From an uncultured Clostridia bacterium (GTDB lineage: Bacteria; Bacillota; Clostridia; Christensenellales; Aristaeellaceae), in assembly GCA_934615235.1 (NCBI GenBank), contig CAKTTL010000080.1, positions 1 through 13,355 of the forward strand: DNA of 13,355 nt, given 5' to 3'. Position 1 is the first letter of the stretch, and the number at the start of each line of letters is the position of its first letter. Below are positions 6,634 to 13,343 of the stretch, one piece after another. A program made the translations under genes and the position numbers. The notes beneath the pieces were generated by a model. That model made no database searches. It saw only the letters and a program-made list of their open reading frames with translations, and was not told where the DNA came from.

Positions 6634-8634
6634 TTACCTGTGATTTTTGAACCGCCAGGCGAAAACGATGGCCAGCGCCAGCAGCAAAACGCTTGCGCTG
6701 AACCAGACGATCGCCGTCGTGTCCGTTCCGCGCGAGGCGCTTTCGCTGAAGCCCGCGTCGGGCGGCGAGAAGGAAGGCCGGCCGTTTTCGGGCGCGCCCT
6801 GCGCGCCTTGATCCTGCGCGTCCGTATTCTGGCTGGCACCGCCCGGGTTTTGCGCGTCTGCGCTCTGCGCGCCGCTGTTCTGCGCGTTTCCATCCCGCGC
6901 GCCGCCGAAGCGCCCGCCCGGCATGCCGCCGTCTTCGCCGCGATTCATGCCGCCGCCCCCGCCGCCGCTGAATTCGCCCATATCGGACAGGCTGACGGAC
7001 GTGGCGTCGACGAGCGCGGAGGAATCGGCCGACTGGCCGGCGGAAGTGGAGGGGATGGTTCCGTCGAGCTGGCCGGTAATGCTTTCGGCGCGCAGCAGGC
7101 AGAATTCCCGCAGCGCCGCTGCGCCCGTCTGGAACTGGTCGTAGGTGAAGAAACCGTTCGTGTCCGCTTCGACGTAGGGGTCGATCAGCGCCGCGACGCG
7201 GTCAAGCTCCTCTTCGAACCAGCCGCTGTCGAACACGGTTTCGATAAACTCGGCGTAAAGCTCGTGATAGCGCGCCGTGTATTCCTCGCTGTCAAAGATC
7301 CAGGCGACCATCGGCCTGTCGCTGAGCGAGCCGGAGACGGGCGAGTCGATGGGGGAGTTGACGGTCGAGGTCGCGCCGCCGCCGCCGAAACCGCCCATAT
7401 CGAACCCGCCGAAGGCGAGGTTGTAATCCCACGGGATCATCGAAAGCACGCCGTTTTCCTCATAGAGGTAATAGTTGTGCACCATGGAGCCGGTGTAGCT
7501 GTCGCCGTTGCAGAGGAAATTGTGGACGACGAGGTAGCGAATTACTTCGTCCGTATCGACGACCGCCGCGGCCTTATCGCCGCCTTCGGAGAGCGCTTTG
7601 AGCGAGGCGATCAGCCGCGCTTCGTCTTCATCGTCGATGTTCGTCTTGGCGCTCGTGAAGATGTTCGAATAGCTGTCCGGATCGTCGTCGATGTATTTGA
7701 GCTTCACGTCGTCGCTGCCCATGCCGCCGAAACCGCCGAATCCGCCGCCGCCCTGCATATCGGGCGGGGTGAAATCCTCGCCGGGAGTAAAATCGCCGCC
7801 CGCGGGGAAACCGGCGCCGTCGGGCATATCGCCGGGAGAGAAGTCTTCGCCGGGCGTAAAGTCTTCGCTGCCGGGCATGCCGGGCGGAGTGAAATCGCCG
7901 CCCTGCGGCGCGGAATTCGAAGCGCCGGCGGAATCGGAAGCGTCCTCCTGCGCGTCGAACTGCTCGCGGAAATCGTCCATATCGAAATCGCGTCCGTTGC
8001 CGCGGCCTCCGCCGAAGGACATGCTGTCGGGCTTGTAGAGGTTGCCGGTCGAAACGCCGTAGTTGCGCGTGAGGAAGCCGTCCTCCACGCCTTCGACCGC
8101 CAGATACAGTCCCCACGCCTCGCCGTTTACATTGATCTGCACAAACGAGCACAGCGGTGCGGGCACGCCCATTTTGTTCATGAGCGTATAGGCGAGATAA
8201 TCCTTGAGATAGGTTTTATCCTGAATGATGTTGTTCAGACAGAGCTTATCCAGCCCGTAATACGTTTTGCCCGTCTGATAATGATCGAACTCGATTTTGA
8301 AGCTGTAACGGTCGTTGCCGTAGGCCGCGACGGAGGAAAGCGACGTGTTCCCCTTTGCGCGGATGGCGACGTTGCCGTATTTTTCGCCGTCGATTACAAC
8401 CGTGCAGGCGGCGTATTCCTCGTCGGTGCACTGCTCGATGAAGCCGTCCCAGTCGTCCATGACGATATCGAGCGTATGCACGCGGGAGGAATCGAACAGG
8501 CGGTTTTCGTAGCCGATCCCGTCGTTTTTGCCGATCAGCCCGGCCGCCGCCGCGCCCATATAGCCGCAGGTTACAATGAGCGTTACAGCCAGCACGATGC
8601 AGCAGGCGCGGTCGATGTTCCTCTCTCGCAGCAT
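6634..8634 (-). CDS. Membrane-anchored CotH kinase-family protein with glycine/proline-rich repeats
   Basis: A 666-residue protein of the CotH family, atypical protein kinases first known from Bacillus spore coats. A short basic N-terminus and a hydrophobic helix at about 11-33 (signal anchor) precede the CotH-like region: IRAKGNTS (91-98), SFKIEFD with K113, YGLDKLCLNN, KDYLAYTLMNKMGVPAP and a GEAWGLYLAVEGV strand (171-183). The later part has NFLCNGDSYTGSM (372-384) and MIPWDYNLAFGG (399-410), whose Asp residues match the expected metal/catalytic positions. Between the halves lies a low-complexity insert at about 205-306 with FTPGEDF-, DMPDGAGF- and GGFGG-type repeats. A second low-complexity tail is at 531-635, and a C-terminal helix at 638-660 precedes RFKNHR. 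Both ends therefore look membrane-anchored with the kinase-like domain outside. The ribosome site AAGGAG overlaps the stop of the upstream gene. Confidence 0.88.
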   Translation of the reverse strand: MLRERNIDRACCIVLAVTLIVTCGYMGAAAAGLIGKNDGIGYENRLFDSSRVHTLDIVMDDWDGFIEQCTDEEYAACTVVIDGEKYGNVAIRAKGNTSLSSVAAYGNDRYSFKIEFDHYQTGKTYYGLDKLCLNNIIQDKTYLKDYLAYTLMNKMGVPAPLCSFVQINVNGEAWGLYLAVEGVEDGFLTRNYGVSTGNLYKPDSMSFGGGRGNGRDFDMDDFREQFDAQEDASDSAGASNSAPQGGDFTPPGMPGSEDFTPGEDFSPGDMPDGAGFPAGGDFTPGEDFTPPDMQGGGGFGGFGGMGSDDVKLKYIDDDPDSYSNIFTSAKTNIDDEDEARLIASLKALSEGGDKAAAVVDTDEVIRYLVVHNFLCNGDSYTGSMVHNYYLYEENGVLSMIPWDYNLAFGGFDMGGFGGGGATSTVNSPIDSPVSGSLSDRPMVAWIFDSEEYTARYHELYAEFIETVFDSGWFEEELDRVAALIDPYVEADTNGFFTYDQFQTGAAALREFCLLRAESITGQLDGTIPSTSAGQSADSSALVDATSVSLSDMGEFSGGGGGGMNRGEDGGMPGGRFGGARDGNAQNSGAQSADAQNPGGASQNTDAQDQGAQGAPENGRPSFSPPDAGFSESASRGTDTTAIVWFSASVLLLALAIVFAWRFKNHR
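7715..7903 (-). repeat. In-gene low-complexity repeats (FTPGEDF / GGFGG type)
   Basis: This stretch encodes residues about 244-306 of the CotH-like protein. GDFTPP, EDFTPGEDFSPGDMP, GGDFTPGEDFTPPDM and a GGGGFGGFGGMG tail recur, rich in Gly, Pro, Phe and Asp. At the DNA level the codons recur as imperfect repeats such as GTGAAATC(C/G) and CGCCGGG blocks. The segment is predicted disordered and exposed, splitting the two halves of the kinase-like domain. Similar Gly-rich inserts are familiar in Clostridia CotH proteins, from memory rather than from a search. Confidence 0.75.
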
Positions 8635-8647
8635 GGCGTGATTCTCC

Positions 8648-9322
8648 TTAGCCCATATAGTCGCCGTTATAGCTGACGAGCACGGCGCTGTTTACGCCTT
8701 CCATTTCGGACAGCGCGGTGATGAACGCGGTATCTTCGCCCCTGAGGCGCACCTCGCAGGTGAATTCAATATTGCCGCTCTGCGCGGTCTTGCTCTTGAC
8801 GGACGCCTTTTCAACATGCTCGCCGAGGAAGCGCACGGCGCGCTTTTCAGCCTCTGAGTCGGCGCAGCTGACGACGGCGATGAAGGGGTTGGAAACCGCC
8901 CTGCGGTTGACGAAGAAGAGCAGCATCACGCCGATGACGACGCTGCCGAACACCGCCAGCGGGATCATGCCCGCCGCCAGCACGATGCCCGCCGCAATCG
9001 CCCAGAAGAGAAAGGCGATGTCCATCGGCTCCTTGATGGCCGTGCGGAAGCGGACGATCGACAGCGCGCCGACCATGCCCAGCGACAGCACCACGTTGGA
9101 GGTGACGGCGAGAATGGTCATGGAGGTGATCATCGTCAGCGCCACAAGCGTCGCGCCGAAGCTGGCGGAGTACATCACGCCCGCGTAGGTTTTCTTGTAA
9201 ACGAAGAAAATAAACACGCCCATGCCGAAAGCGAGCGCCATGGTGATCAGCATATCCACGAGGGAGACGCTGGCGACGTTTTCAAGGAAGCTCGATTTGA
9301 AGATATCGGAAAAAGTGGTCAT
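8648..9322 (-). CDS. DUF4956 membrane protein of the polyphosphate/CotH operon
   Basis: A 224-residue membrane protein of unknown function. Hydrophobic helices lie at about 21-41, 50-72, 75-89 and 102-137. The family hallmark GALSIVRFRTAIKEP sits at 85-99, a conserved Arg-rich loop between helices. The soluble C-terminal part (about 146-222) has a beta-alpha-beta pattern reminiscent of the small ACT/ferredoxin-like domain that ends MgtC-type proteins; this likeness is my inference. AAGGAGGAA precedes the ATG. It is 23 bases after the VTC gene and 13 bases before the CotH gene, so the three are co-transcribed. From knowledge of the family, DUF4956 proteins are commonly found beside VTC and CotH genes. 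Confidence 0.85.
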   Translation of the reverse strand: MTTFSDIFKSSFLENVASVSLVDMLITMALAFGMGVFIFFVYKKTYAGVMYSASFGATLVALTMITSMTILAVTSNVVLSLGMVGALSIVRFRTAIKEPMDIAFLFWAIAAGIVLAAGMIPLAVFGSVVIGVMLLFFVNRRAVSNPFIAVVSCADSEAEKRAVRFLGEHVEKASVKSKTAQSGNIEFTCEVRLRGEDTAFITALSEMEGVNSAVLVSYNGDYMG

Positions 9323-9345
9323 GGCAGGGGTTCCTCCTTACTTTT

Positions 9346-10020
9346 TCAGCCGTAGATGCGGCAGGTCTGATATTTGGAAAACGCGGCGCTGCGGCGGCTT
9401 TTGACGGCGACGGCGCGTCGGATGACAGCGGGCAGGTAATCGTCCCATTTCACTTCCAGCAGAATTACCGGCTCGCCCGCCGGGACGGTAACGCAGCTGG
9501 GATTGAGGAAATCGGTGCAGCCAAGGCCGGTGCGGATGTTTTCGTCGATCGTTACGCGCACGTTGCCGGGGCCGTAAACGAACGGCGTGCGGGTATAGTC
9601 GACGATTGTTTTGGGGCGGAGCCCCTCCGATTTCATCTTCGCGTAAAGCTCGACGATCAACCCGCGGCCGCTGACGGCCATCCAGTTCGTGTCGCCGTCG
9701 ACGATTCGCTGCGCTTCTTCGGCCGTGATCGGGGCGGAAACCTTGTAGCCCAGTCCGTCGCGCTTGACCTTCTTTTCCAGATGCATCACGCTCGGATCGC
9801 CGTTATAGAAGCGAATGCGGAATTTTTCGCGCTCGCTCACGCCGTCGAGCTTCTCGCGCAGCGCCTTGTCGGCCGGGGTGTCGAAATACAGGCTGCGAAT
9901 CAGGTAGCGGCCGTCCGGGCCGGCGTGCGGGTCGGGCCGCGCGACGGCGCGCATGGACGCGCAGATGGCGGCCTTGTCCGCGGCGCTGATCTCGTGCTTG
10001 ATTTCATTGCGGTAAACCAT
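9346..10020 (-). CDS. Polyphosphate polymerase, VTC domain
   Basis: A 224-residue, single-domain protein of the VTC family (catalytic tunnel domain of yeast Vtc4), which makes polyphosphate from ATP at the cytoplasmic face of a membrane. Basic tunnel residues can be seen in order: R4 and K8 (YRNEIKHEI), R42 in IRSLYFDT, R68 and R70 (FRIRFYN), K83/K84 (LEKKVK), K93, R144 (VDYTRTPFVY), R155 (VRVTIDE), E189 and K191 (LLEVKWDDYLP) and K216 (FSKYQTCR). These match the substrate- and metal-binding pattern of the family. It lacks its own membrane helices, so it presumably docks to the adjacent DUF4956 protein. AAAGGAGGATGAATC precedes the ATG. First gene of its operon. Confidence 0.9.
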   Translation of the reverse strand: MVYRNEIKHEISAADKAAICASMRAVARPDPHAGPDGRYLIRSLYFDTPADKALREKLDGVSEREKFRIRFYNGDPSVMHLEKKVKRDGLGYKVSAPITAEEAQRIVDGDTNWMAVSGRGLIVELYAKMKSEGLRPKTIVDYTRTPFVYGPGNVRVTIDENIRTGLGCTDFLNPSCVTVPAGEPVILLEVKWDDYLPAVIRRAVAVKSRRSAAFSKYQTCRIYG

Positions 10021-10063
10021 GATTCATCCTCCTTTCCGTCGGGCATTTGAAGGGAATGAATCG

Positions 10064-10069
10064 ATTATA
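10064..10069 (-). promoter_or_regulatory. Candidate -10 element of the VTC-DUF4956-CotH operon
   Basis: A perfect TATAAT on the minus strand lies 44 bases before the VTC start codon, within a distinctly AT-rich stretch (10060-10092). The best -35 match (TTCAAA-like, near 10090) is at a poor spacing, so recognition may need another factor or the site may be weak. Position and composition are the only evidence. Confidence 0.45.
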
Positions 10070-10160
10070 AGTTATAAATCATAAGCTTTTTTGAAGGAAC
10101 CATGGACGGGATGAAAACAAACCGTAAACAAAACGAAGGGGGGGGCGAATTTTTTTCTTT

Positions 10161-10210
10161 TCTGGGGGAAAACCCTTTCTTTCAGGAGAAAGAAAGGGTT
10201 TTCCCCCAGA
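10161..10210. repeat. Perfect 23-bp inverted repeat with a 4-nt loop
   Basis: The arms at 10161-10183 and 10188-10210 are exact complements across the loop AGGA. The arm begins TCTGGGGGAAAACCC and ends in TTTC. In neither direction does a T-run follow: the minus strand continues into an A-rich run and the plus strand into C and T. It is therefore not a standard terminator. It looks like a dispersed hairpin-type intergenic repeat or the remnant of a small mobile element. Bases 10030-10160 upstream hold only the promoter region and A/G-rich sequence, with no gene. Confidence 0.85.
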
Positions 10211-10235
10211 CCCCCTTTCCTAAAGAAAGCCGCTT
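10203..10235. repeat. Second copy of the intergenic repeat at 11-42
   Basis: C-runs followed by CTAAAGAAAGCCGCTTT match 11-42 with a few substitutions. This copy overlaps the right arm of the large inverted repeat and the left arm of the competing hairpin at the asnA terminator, so it appears as a composite repeat block. Confidence 0.4.
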
Positions 10236-10274
10236 TTTGCGCTTTTGCAGGGAGAAGGATAAAAAAGCGGCTTT
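10226..10274 (-). repeat. Inverted repeat competing with the asnA terminator
   Basis: AAAGCCGCTTTTT at 10226-10238 is an exact complement of AAAAAGCGGCTTT at 10262-10274, leaving a 23-nt loop. The arm at 10262-10274 overlaps the terminator stem, so the two structures cannot form together. Being transcribed later, this hairpin probably does not prevent termination of asnA, but it could matter for read-through RNA or RNA 3'-end stability. Confidence 0.6.
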
Positions 10275-10302
10275 GGAAGTTATAGGGCTTCCAAAGCCGT
10301 TT
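10261..10302 (-). terminator. Intrinsic terminator of asnA
   Basis: A perfect 12-bp stem (10268-10279 with 10288-10299, CGGCTTTGGAAG and its complement) has an 8-nt loop and is followed on the minus strand by CTTTTTT. It starts 12 bases past the asnA stop codon. This is the best classical terminator in the window. Confidence 0.92.
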
Positions 10303-10311
10303 ATGTGTTTT

Positions 10312-11325
10312 TTACAGCAGGGTAATTCCCGCTTCGCGGCAGAGCCGCATCGTTTCGTCGTCCCATACGCCGGACTGTACCTCGCCGATATGCGCGCAGC
10401 CGATGAGCAGCATGCACAGGCGGGACTGGCCGATGCCGCCGCCGATGGTCAGCGGCAGTTCGCCGTTGAGCAGCGCTTTATGGAACGGCAGCTCGCGGCG
10501 GCTTTCGCAGCCGGCTTCCTTCAGCTGGCGTGCGAGGCTTTCCGGATCGACGCGGATGCCCATGGAGCTGATTTCAAACGCACGGCCGAGGATTTCGTTA
10601 TAGAAGAGAATATCGCCGTTCAGCTCCCAGTCGTCGTAGTCGGGCGCGCGGCCGTCGTGCTTTTTGCCGGAGCGGAGCGTTTTGCCGATCTGCATGATGA
10701 ACGTGGTGCCGTGTTCGCGGGTGATTTGATTCTCGCGCTGCGAGGGCGTAAGGTCGGGGTACATGTCTTCCAGCTCCTGGCTGGTGATGAAGAACACCCC
10801 GCGCGGCAGCTTCACATCGACCGCGGGAAACTCCCATTTCAGCGCGTTGCTCGTCATGCAGATCGCGTCGACGATACGGGTTACGGTTTCCTTCAGGTAA
10901 TCGACGTTGCGGTCTTCCGCGGTGATGACCTTTTCCCAGTCCCACTGGTCGACGTAGACGGAGTGGAGGTTATCCAGCACCGCCTCGTCGCGGCGAATGG
11001 CGTTCATATCGGTATAGAGGCCGTTGCCGGGATAGAAGTCGTAGCGCTTGAGCGCCCAGCGCTTCCATTTGGCCAGCGAGTGAACCACCTGGAACTCGCG
11101 GCCGCCCGCGGCCGGCACGTCGAAGGAGACCGGGCGCTCGACGCCGTTGAGATCGTCGTTCAGGCCGGTATTCGCGCCCACGAACAGCGGCGCGGATACG
11201 CGCTTCAAATTAAGCGCCGCGCCTAGATTCTGCTGAAAGCTCTGTTTGATAAACTCGATAGCCCGTTGCGTTTCATAAACGGACAGCTTGGAACGATAAC
11301 CTGCGGGGAGTACGGTAGGGTTCAT
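10312..11325 (-). CDS. asnA: Aspartate-ammonia ligase (asparagine synthetase A)
   Basis: A 337-residue cytoplasmic enzyme, close to the usual 330, that makes asparagine from aspartate and ammonia, cleaving ATP to AMP and pyrophosphate. It belongs to the class II aminoacyl-tRNA synthetase-like fold. Family motifs are RVSAPLFV and GLNDDLNGVERPVSFD (42-69), SLAKWKRWAL (83-92), YDFYPGNGLYTDMNAIRRDE (95-114) and YVDQWDWEKVI (124-134). Also present are FFITSQELEDMYPDLTP (178-194) and the ATP-binding motif 3 GGGIGQSRLCMLL (295-307). The ATG lies after GGAAAGGAAG. The gene is monocistronic, with its own promoter and a strong terminator, and faces away from guaA. Confidence 0.97.
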   Translation of the reverse strand: MNPTVLPAGYRSKLSVYETQRAIEFIKQSFQQNLGAALNLKRVSAPLFVGANTGLNDDLNGVERPVSFDVPAAGGREFQVVHSLAKWKRWALKRYDFYPGNGLYTDMNAIRRDEAVLDNLHSVYVDQWDWEKVITAEDRNVDYLKETVTRIVDAICMTSNALKWEFPAVDVKLPRGVFFITSQELEDMYPDLTPSQRENQITREHGTTFIMQIGKTLRSGKKHDGRAPDYDDWELNGDILFYNEILGRAFEISSMGIRVDPESLARQLKEAGCESRRELPFHKALLNGELPLTIGGGIGQSRLCMLLIGCAHIGEVQSGVWDDETMRLCREAGITLL

Positions 11326-11429
11326 GAGCGCGCTTCCTTTCCATATAAAATTGGGTGCAGTCCGTGCAAAAAGAGGATAAATTGCATAACTTGATTCAAA
11401 ATCCTGCGTTTTTGCGCGTCTGTTCGTTT

Positions 11430-11458
11430 ATTATTACGCTGAAACTGCGCTTTGTCAA
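11430..11458 (-). promoter_or_regulatory. asnA promoter
   Basis: On the minus strand, TTGACA (11453-11458) is followed after 17 bases by AATAAT (11430-11435), a -10 with 5 of 6 matches. Transcription would start near 11423, leaving a leader of about 97 nt. The leader is too short for a T-box and shows no specifier or antiterminator; only a small GCG-T5-CGC-like pairing is visible. Confidence 0.8.
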
Positions 11459-11485
11459 GAAATTTTTTCATTTAATGGATTCTCC

Positions 11486-11513
11486 TTGACATTGGCCCGG
11501 CGGCCGTTATAAT
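11486..11513 (+). promoter_or_regulatory. guaA promoter
   Basis: Perfect consensus hexamers TTGACA (11486-11491) and TATAAT (11508-11513) are 16 bp apart, pointing to strong sigma-A transcription starting near 11520. The 5' leader is then only about 25 nt, leaving no room for a purine riboswitch. The -35 is 27 bp from the divergent asnA -35, so the two polymerases could interfere or share a regulator. Confidence 0.88.
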
Positions 11514-11544
11514 TTGAATGGTAAAATAAATGGGAGGATCACGC

Positions 11545-13059
11545 ATGGAAACCATTCTCATTCTGGATTTCGGCGGCCAATATAAAGAACTGATCGCGCG
11601 CCGCGTGCGCGAATGCGGCGTTTATTCGATCATCAAGCCCAACACGGTTTCGCTCGAAGCCGTGCGGGAGCTCGCCCCGGCGGGCATCATTTTTACCGGC
11701 GGCCCCAACAGCGTTTACGCGCCCGGCGCGCCCACGTGCGATCCGGCCATTTTCGAGCTCGGCGTGCCGGTGCTGGGCATCTGCTACGGCATGCAGCTGA
11801 TGACGCACCTCTTCGGCGGCGCCGTCGGCCCGTGCGATAAGAGCGAATACGGCACGCTGACCGTCTCTCTCGGCGCGAGCGCGCTGTTTGCCGGCTGCGA
11901 GGGCGAAAGCCAGGTGCTCATGAGCCATACCGACCGCGTGACCGAGACGCCCGCGGGCTTCCGCGGCACGGCGTACACCGATTTGTGCCCCGTCGCCGCG
12001 ATGGAGAACGCGAAGAAGCGTTTCTACGGCGTGCAGTTCCATCCCGAGGTGGAAAACAGCCAGCGCGGCATGCAGATTATTCACAACTTCCTTTATGATA
12101 TTTGCGGCTGCAAGGGCGGATATTCGATGGAAAACTACCTTGCTGAGCAGATCGAAGCCGTGCGCGCGCAGGTGGGAAAAAAGCGCGTGCTGCTGGGCCT
12201 TTCCGGCGGCGTGGATTCGAGCGTCTGCGCGGCGCTTCTCAGCCGCGCGATTCCCGGCCAGCTGACGTGCATCTACGTCGATCACGGCCTGATGCGCCTG
12301 AACGAGACGGCGGAGATCCGCGCGGCGTTCGCCGGGCGCGATCTTGATTTCGTCTGCGTCGACGCGAGCGAAACGTTCCTCACCGCGCTCAAGGGCGTGA
12401 CCGATCCTGAGCAGAAGCGCAAGACGATCGGCCGCCTGTTCGTGGAAACCTTCCGGGAGGAATCGAAAAAGCATGGCAAGCTCGATTTCCTCGCGCAGGG
12501 CACCATTTATCCCGACGTCGTCGAGTCCGGCACGAACTCCGCCGTCATCAAGAGCCACCACAACGTCGGCGGGCTGCCGAAGGATCTGGGGTTCGAGGGC
12601 GTTGTAGAGCCGCTTCGCGGCCTGTTCAAGGACGAAGTCCGCAAGCTCGGCCTGCTGCTGGGTCTGCCCGAAACGCTCGTCTGGCGGCAGCCGTTCCCCG
12701 GCCCGGGCCTGGGCATTCGCGTGATTGGCGAAATTACGCGCGAGAAGCTCGATATTCTCCGCGCGGCGGACGCGATTTTCCGCTCCGAACTGCTCGCTGC
12801 CGGCGAACGGGCAGATCAGTACTTCGCCGTTTTGACCGATACCCGCTCTGTGGGCGTGATGGGCGACGACCGTACGTACGATTACACGCTGGCGCTTCGC
12901 GCCGTCCGCACGAACGATTTCATGACCTGCGAATTCGCCCGCCTGACGTGGGATCTGCTTGCGCGCGTGTCCTCGCGCATTACCAACGAAGTGCGCGGGA
13001 TCAACCGCGTCGTCTACGACGTGACGAGCAAGCCCCCGGCAACGATCGAATGGGAATGA
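11545..13059 (+). CDS. guaA: Glutamine-hydrolysing GMP synthase
   Basis: A 504-residue enzyme, the normal length for a fused bacterial GuaA, that converts XMP to GMP using glutamine and ATP (to AMP and PPi) in purine biosynthesis. The N-terminal class I glutamine amidotransferase domain has nucleophile C80 (GICYGMQ) and the catalytic pair H166/E168 (FHPEVE). The ATP pyrophosphatase domain begins near 194 with the PP-loop SGGVDSS at 220-226. The C-terminal dimerisation part includes RQPFPGPGLGIRVIGE and ends PPATIEWE. The chosen ATG follows GGAGG at 11533-11537 by seven bases; an in-frame ATG five codons earlier overlaps that site and is rejected. No clear terminator follows; a small hairpin is at 13078-13091. 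Confidence 0.98.
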   Translation: METILILDFGGQYKELIARRVRECGVYSIIKPNTVSLEAVRELAPAGIIFTGGPNSVYAPGAPTCDPAIFELGVPVLGICYGMQLMTHLFGGAVGPCDKSEYGTLTVSLGASALFAGCEGESQVLMSHTDRVTETPAGFRGTAYTDLCPVAAMENAKKRFYGVQFHPEVENSQRGMQIIHNFLYDICGCKGGYSMENYLAEQIEAVRAQVGKKRVLLGLSGGVDSSVCAALLSRAIPGQLTCIYVDHGLMRLNETAEIRAAFAGRDLDFVCVDASETFLTALKGVTDPEQKRKTIGRLFVETFREESKKHGKLDFLAQGTIYPDVVESGTNSAVIKSHHNVGGLPKDLGFEGVVEPLRGLFKDEVRKLGLLLGLPETLVWRQPFPGPGLGIRVIGEITREKLDILRAADAIFRSELLAAGERADQYFAVLTDTRSVGVMGDDRTYDYTLALRAVRTNDFMTCEFARLTWDLLARVSSRITNEVRGINRVVYDVTSKPPATIEWE

Positions 13060-13077
13060 GCAAAAAGTGAACGCGAG

Positions 13078-13091
13078 GGGCTGCAAAGCCC
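13078..13091 (+). other. Small hairpin after guaA
   Basis: GGGCT-GCAA-AGCCC is a 5-bp stem closed by a GNRA-type tetraloop 19 bases after the guaA stop. No T-run follows directly, so it may protect the 3' end rather than terminate transcription. The evidence is pairing alone. Confidence 0.35.
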
Positions 13092-13201
13092 TGAAAATAC
13101 GCGCTTTTGAAAATCTCATTTGCCGTATGATAGCCAAACGACAGCAGAAACCTGATTCGTTTTTCTGGGCGTATCTGGAAAAGAAAGAGGTGACGGTACG
13201 A

Positions 13202-13237
13202 GCGGATTTTCCAACGCCAAAAGGGCGGAAAATCTGC
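13202..13237. repeat. Inverted repeat in the region after guaA
   Basis: GCGGATTTTCC (13202-13212) pairs with GGAAAATCTGC (13227-13237), 11 pairs with one G-T. The 14-nt loop itself contains a GCC/GGC pairing. It sits in DNA without a credible gene and may belong to the same element as the nested repeat at 13273-13343. Confidence 0.55.
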
Positions 13238-13272
13238 CGTGATGGAGTCTCGGAGAATTTCCGGATACACCC

Positions 13273-13343
13273 TAAGGTGATACCGCATAATTCGCGCGAA
13301 GGCTGACGGATGCCTTTGCGTGACATTGTGCGGTATTGCCTTA
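13273..13343. repeat. Nested inverted repeat, possible miniature mobile element or structured RNA
   Basis: Outer arms TAAGGTGATACCGCA (13273-13287) and TGCGGTATTGCCTTA (13329-13343) pair over 15 bp with two G-T pairs. Inside, CGCGAAGGC (13294-13302) pairs with GCCTTTGCG (13311-13319), nine pairs with one G-T. Short ends, two-level symmetry and an AT-rich flank fit a MITE-like repeat, but no clear target-site duplication is seen and the window ends 12 bases later. The whole 13060-13355 stretch has no supported gene. Confidence 0.6.

Noticed and set aside
7715..7903. CRISPR-like or tandem repeat array
   Set aside because: The repeats are in frame, irregular in length and encode a low-complexity protein segment; there are no equal repeats with unique spacers.
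6640..8676. 678-codon plus-strand reading frame opposite the CotH gene
   Set aside because: It is longer than the real gene but has only shadow composition and no motif, while the minus strand encodes a recognisable family member.
10161..10210. Large inverted repeat as an intrinsic terminator
   Set aside because: No T-run follows on either strand, and a proper asnA terminator is already present at 10261-10302.
11326..11544. Possible purine riboswitch or T-box before guaA or asnA
   Set aside because: The predicted transcription starts leave leaders that are too short, and no conserved core of either RNA class is visible.
13067..13306. 79-codon plus-strand reading frame after guaA
   Set aside because: It has no good ribosome site, crosses inverted repeats and resembles no known protein; more likely repeat DNA.
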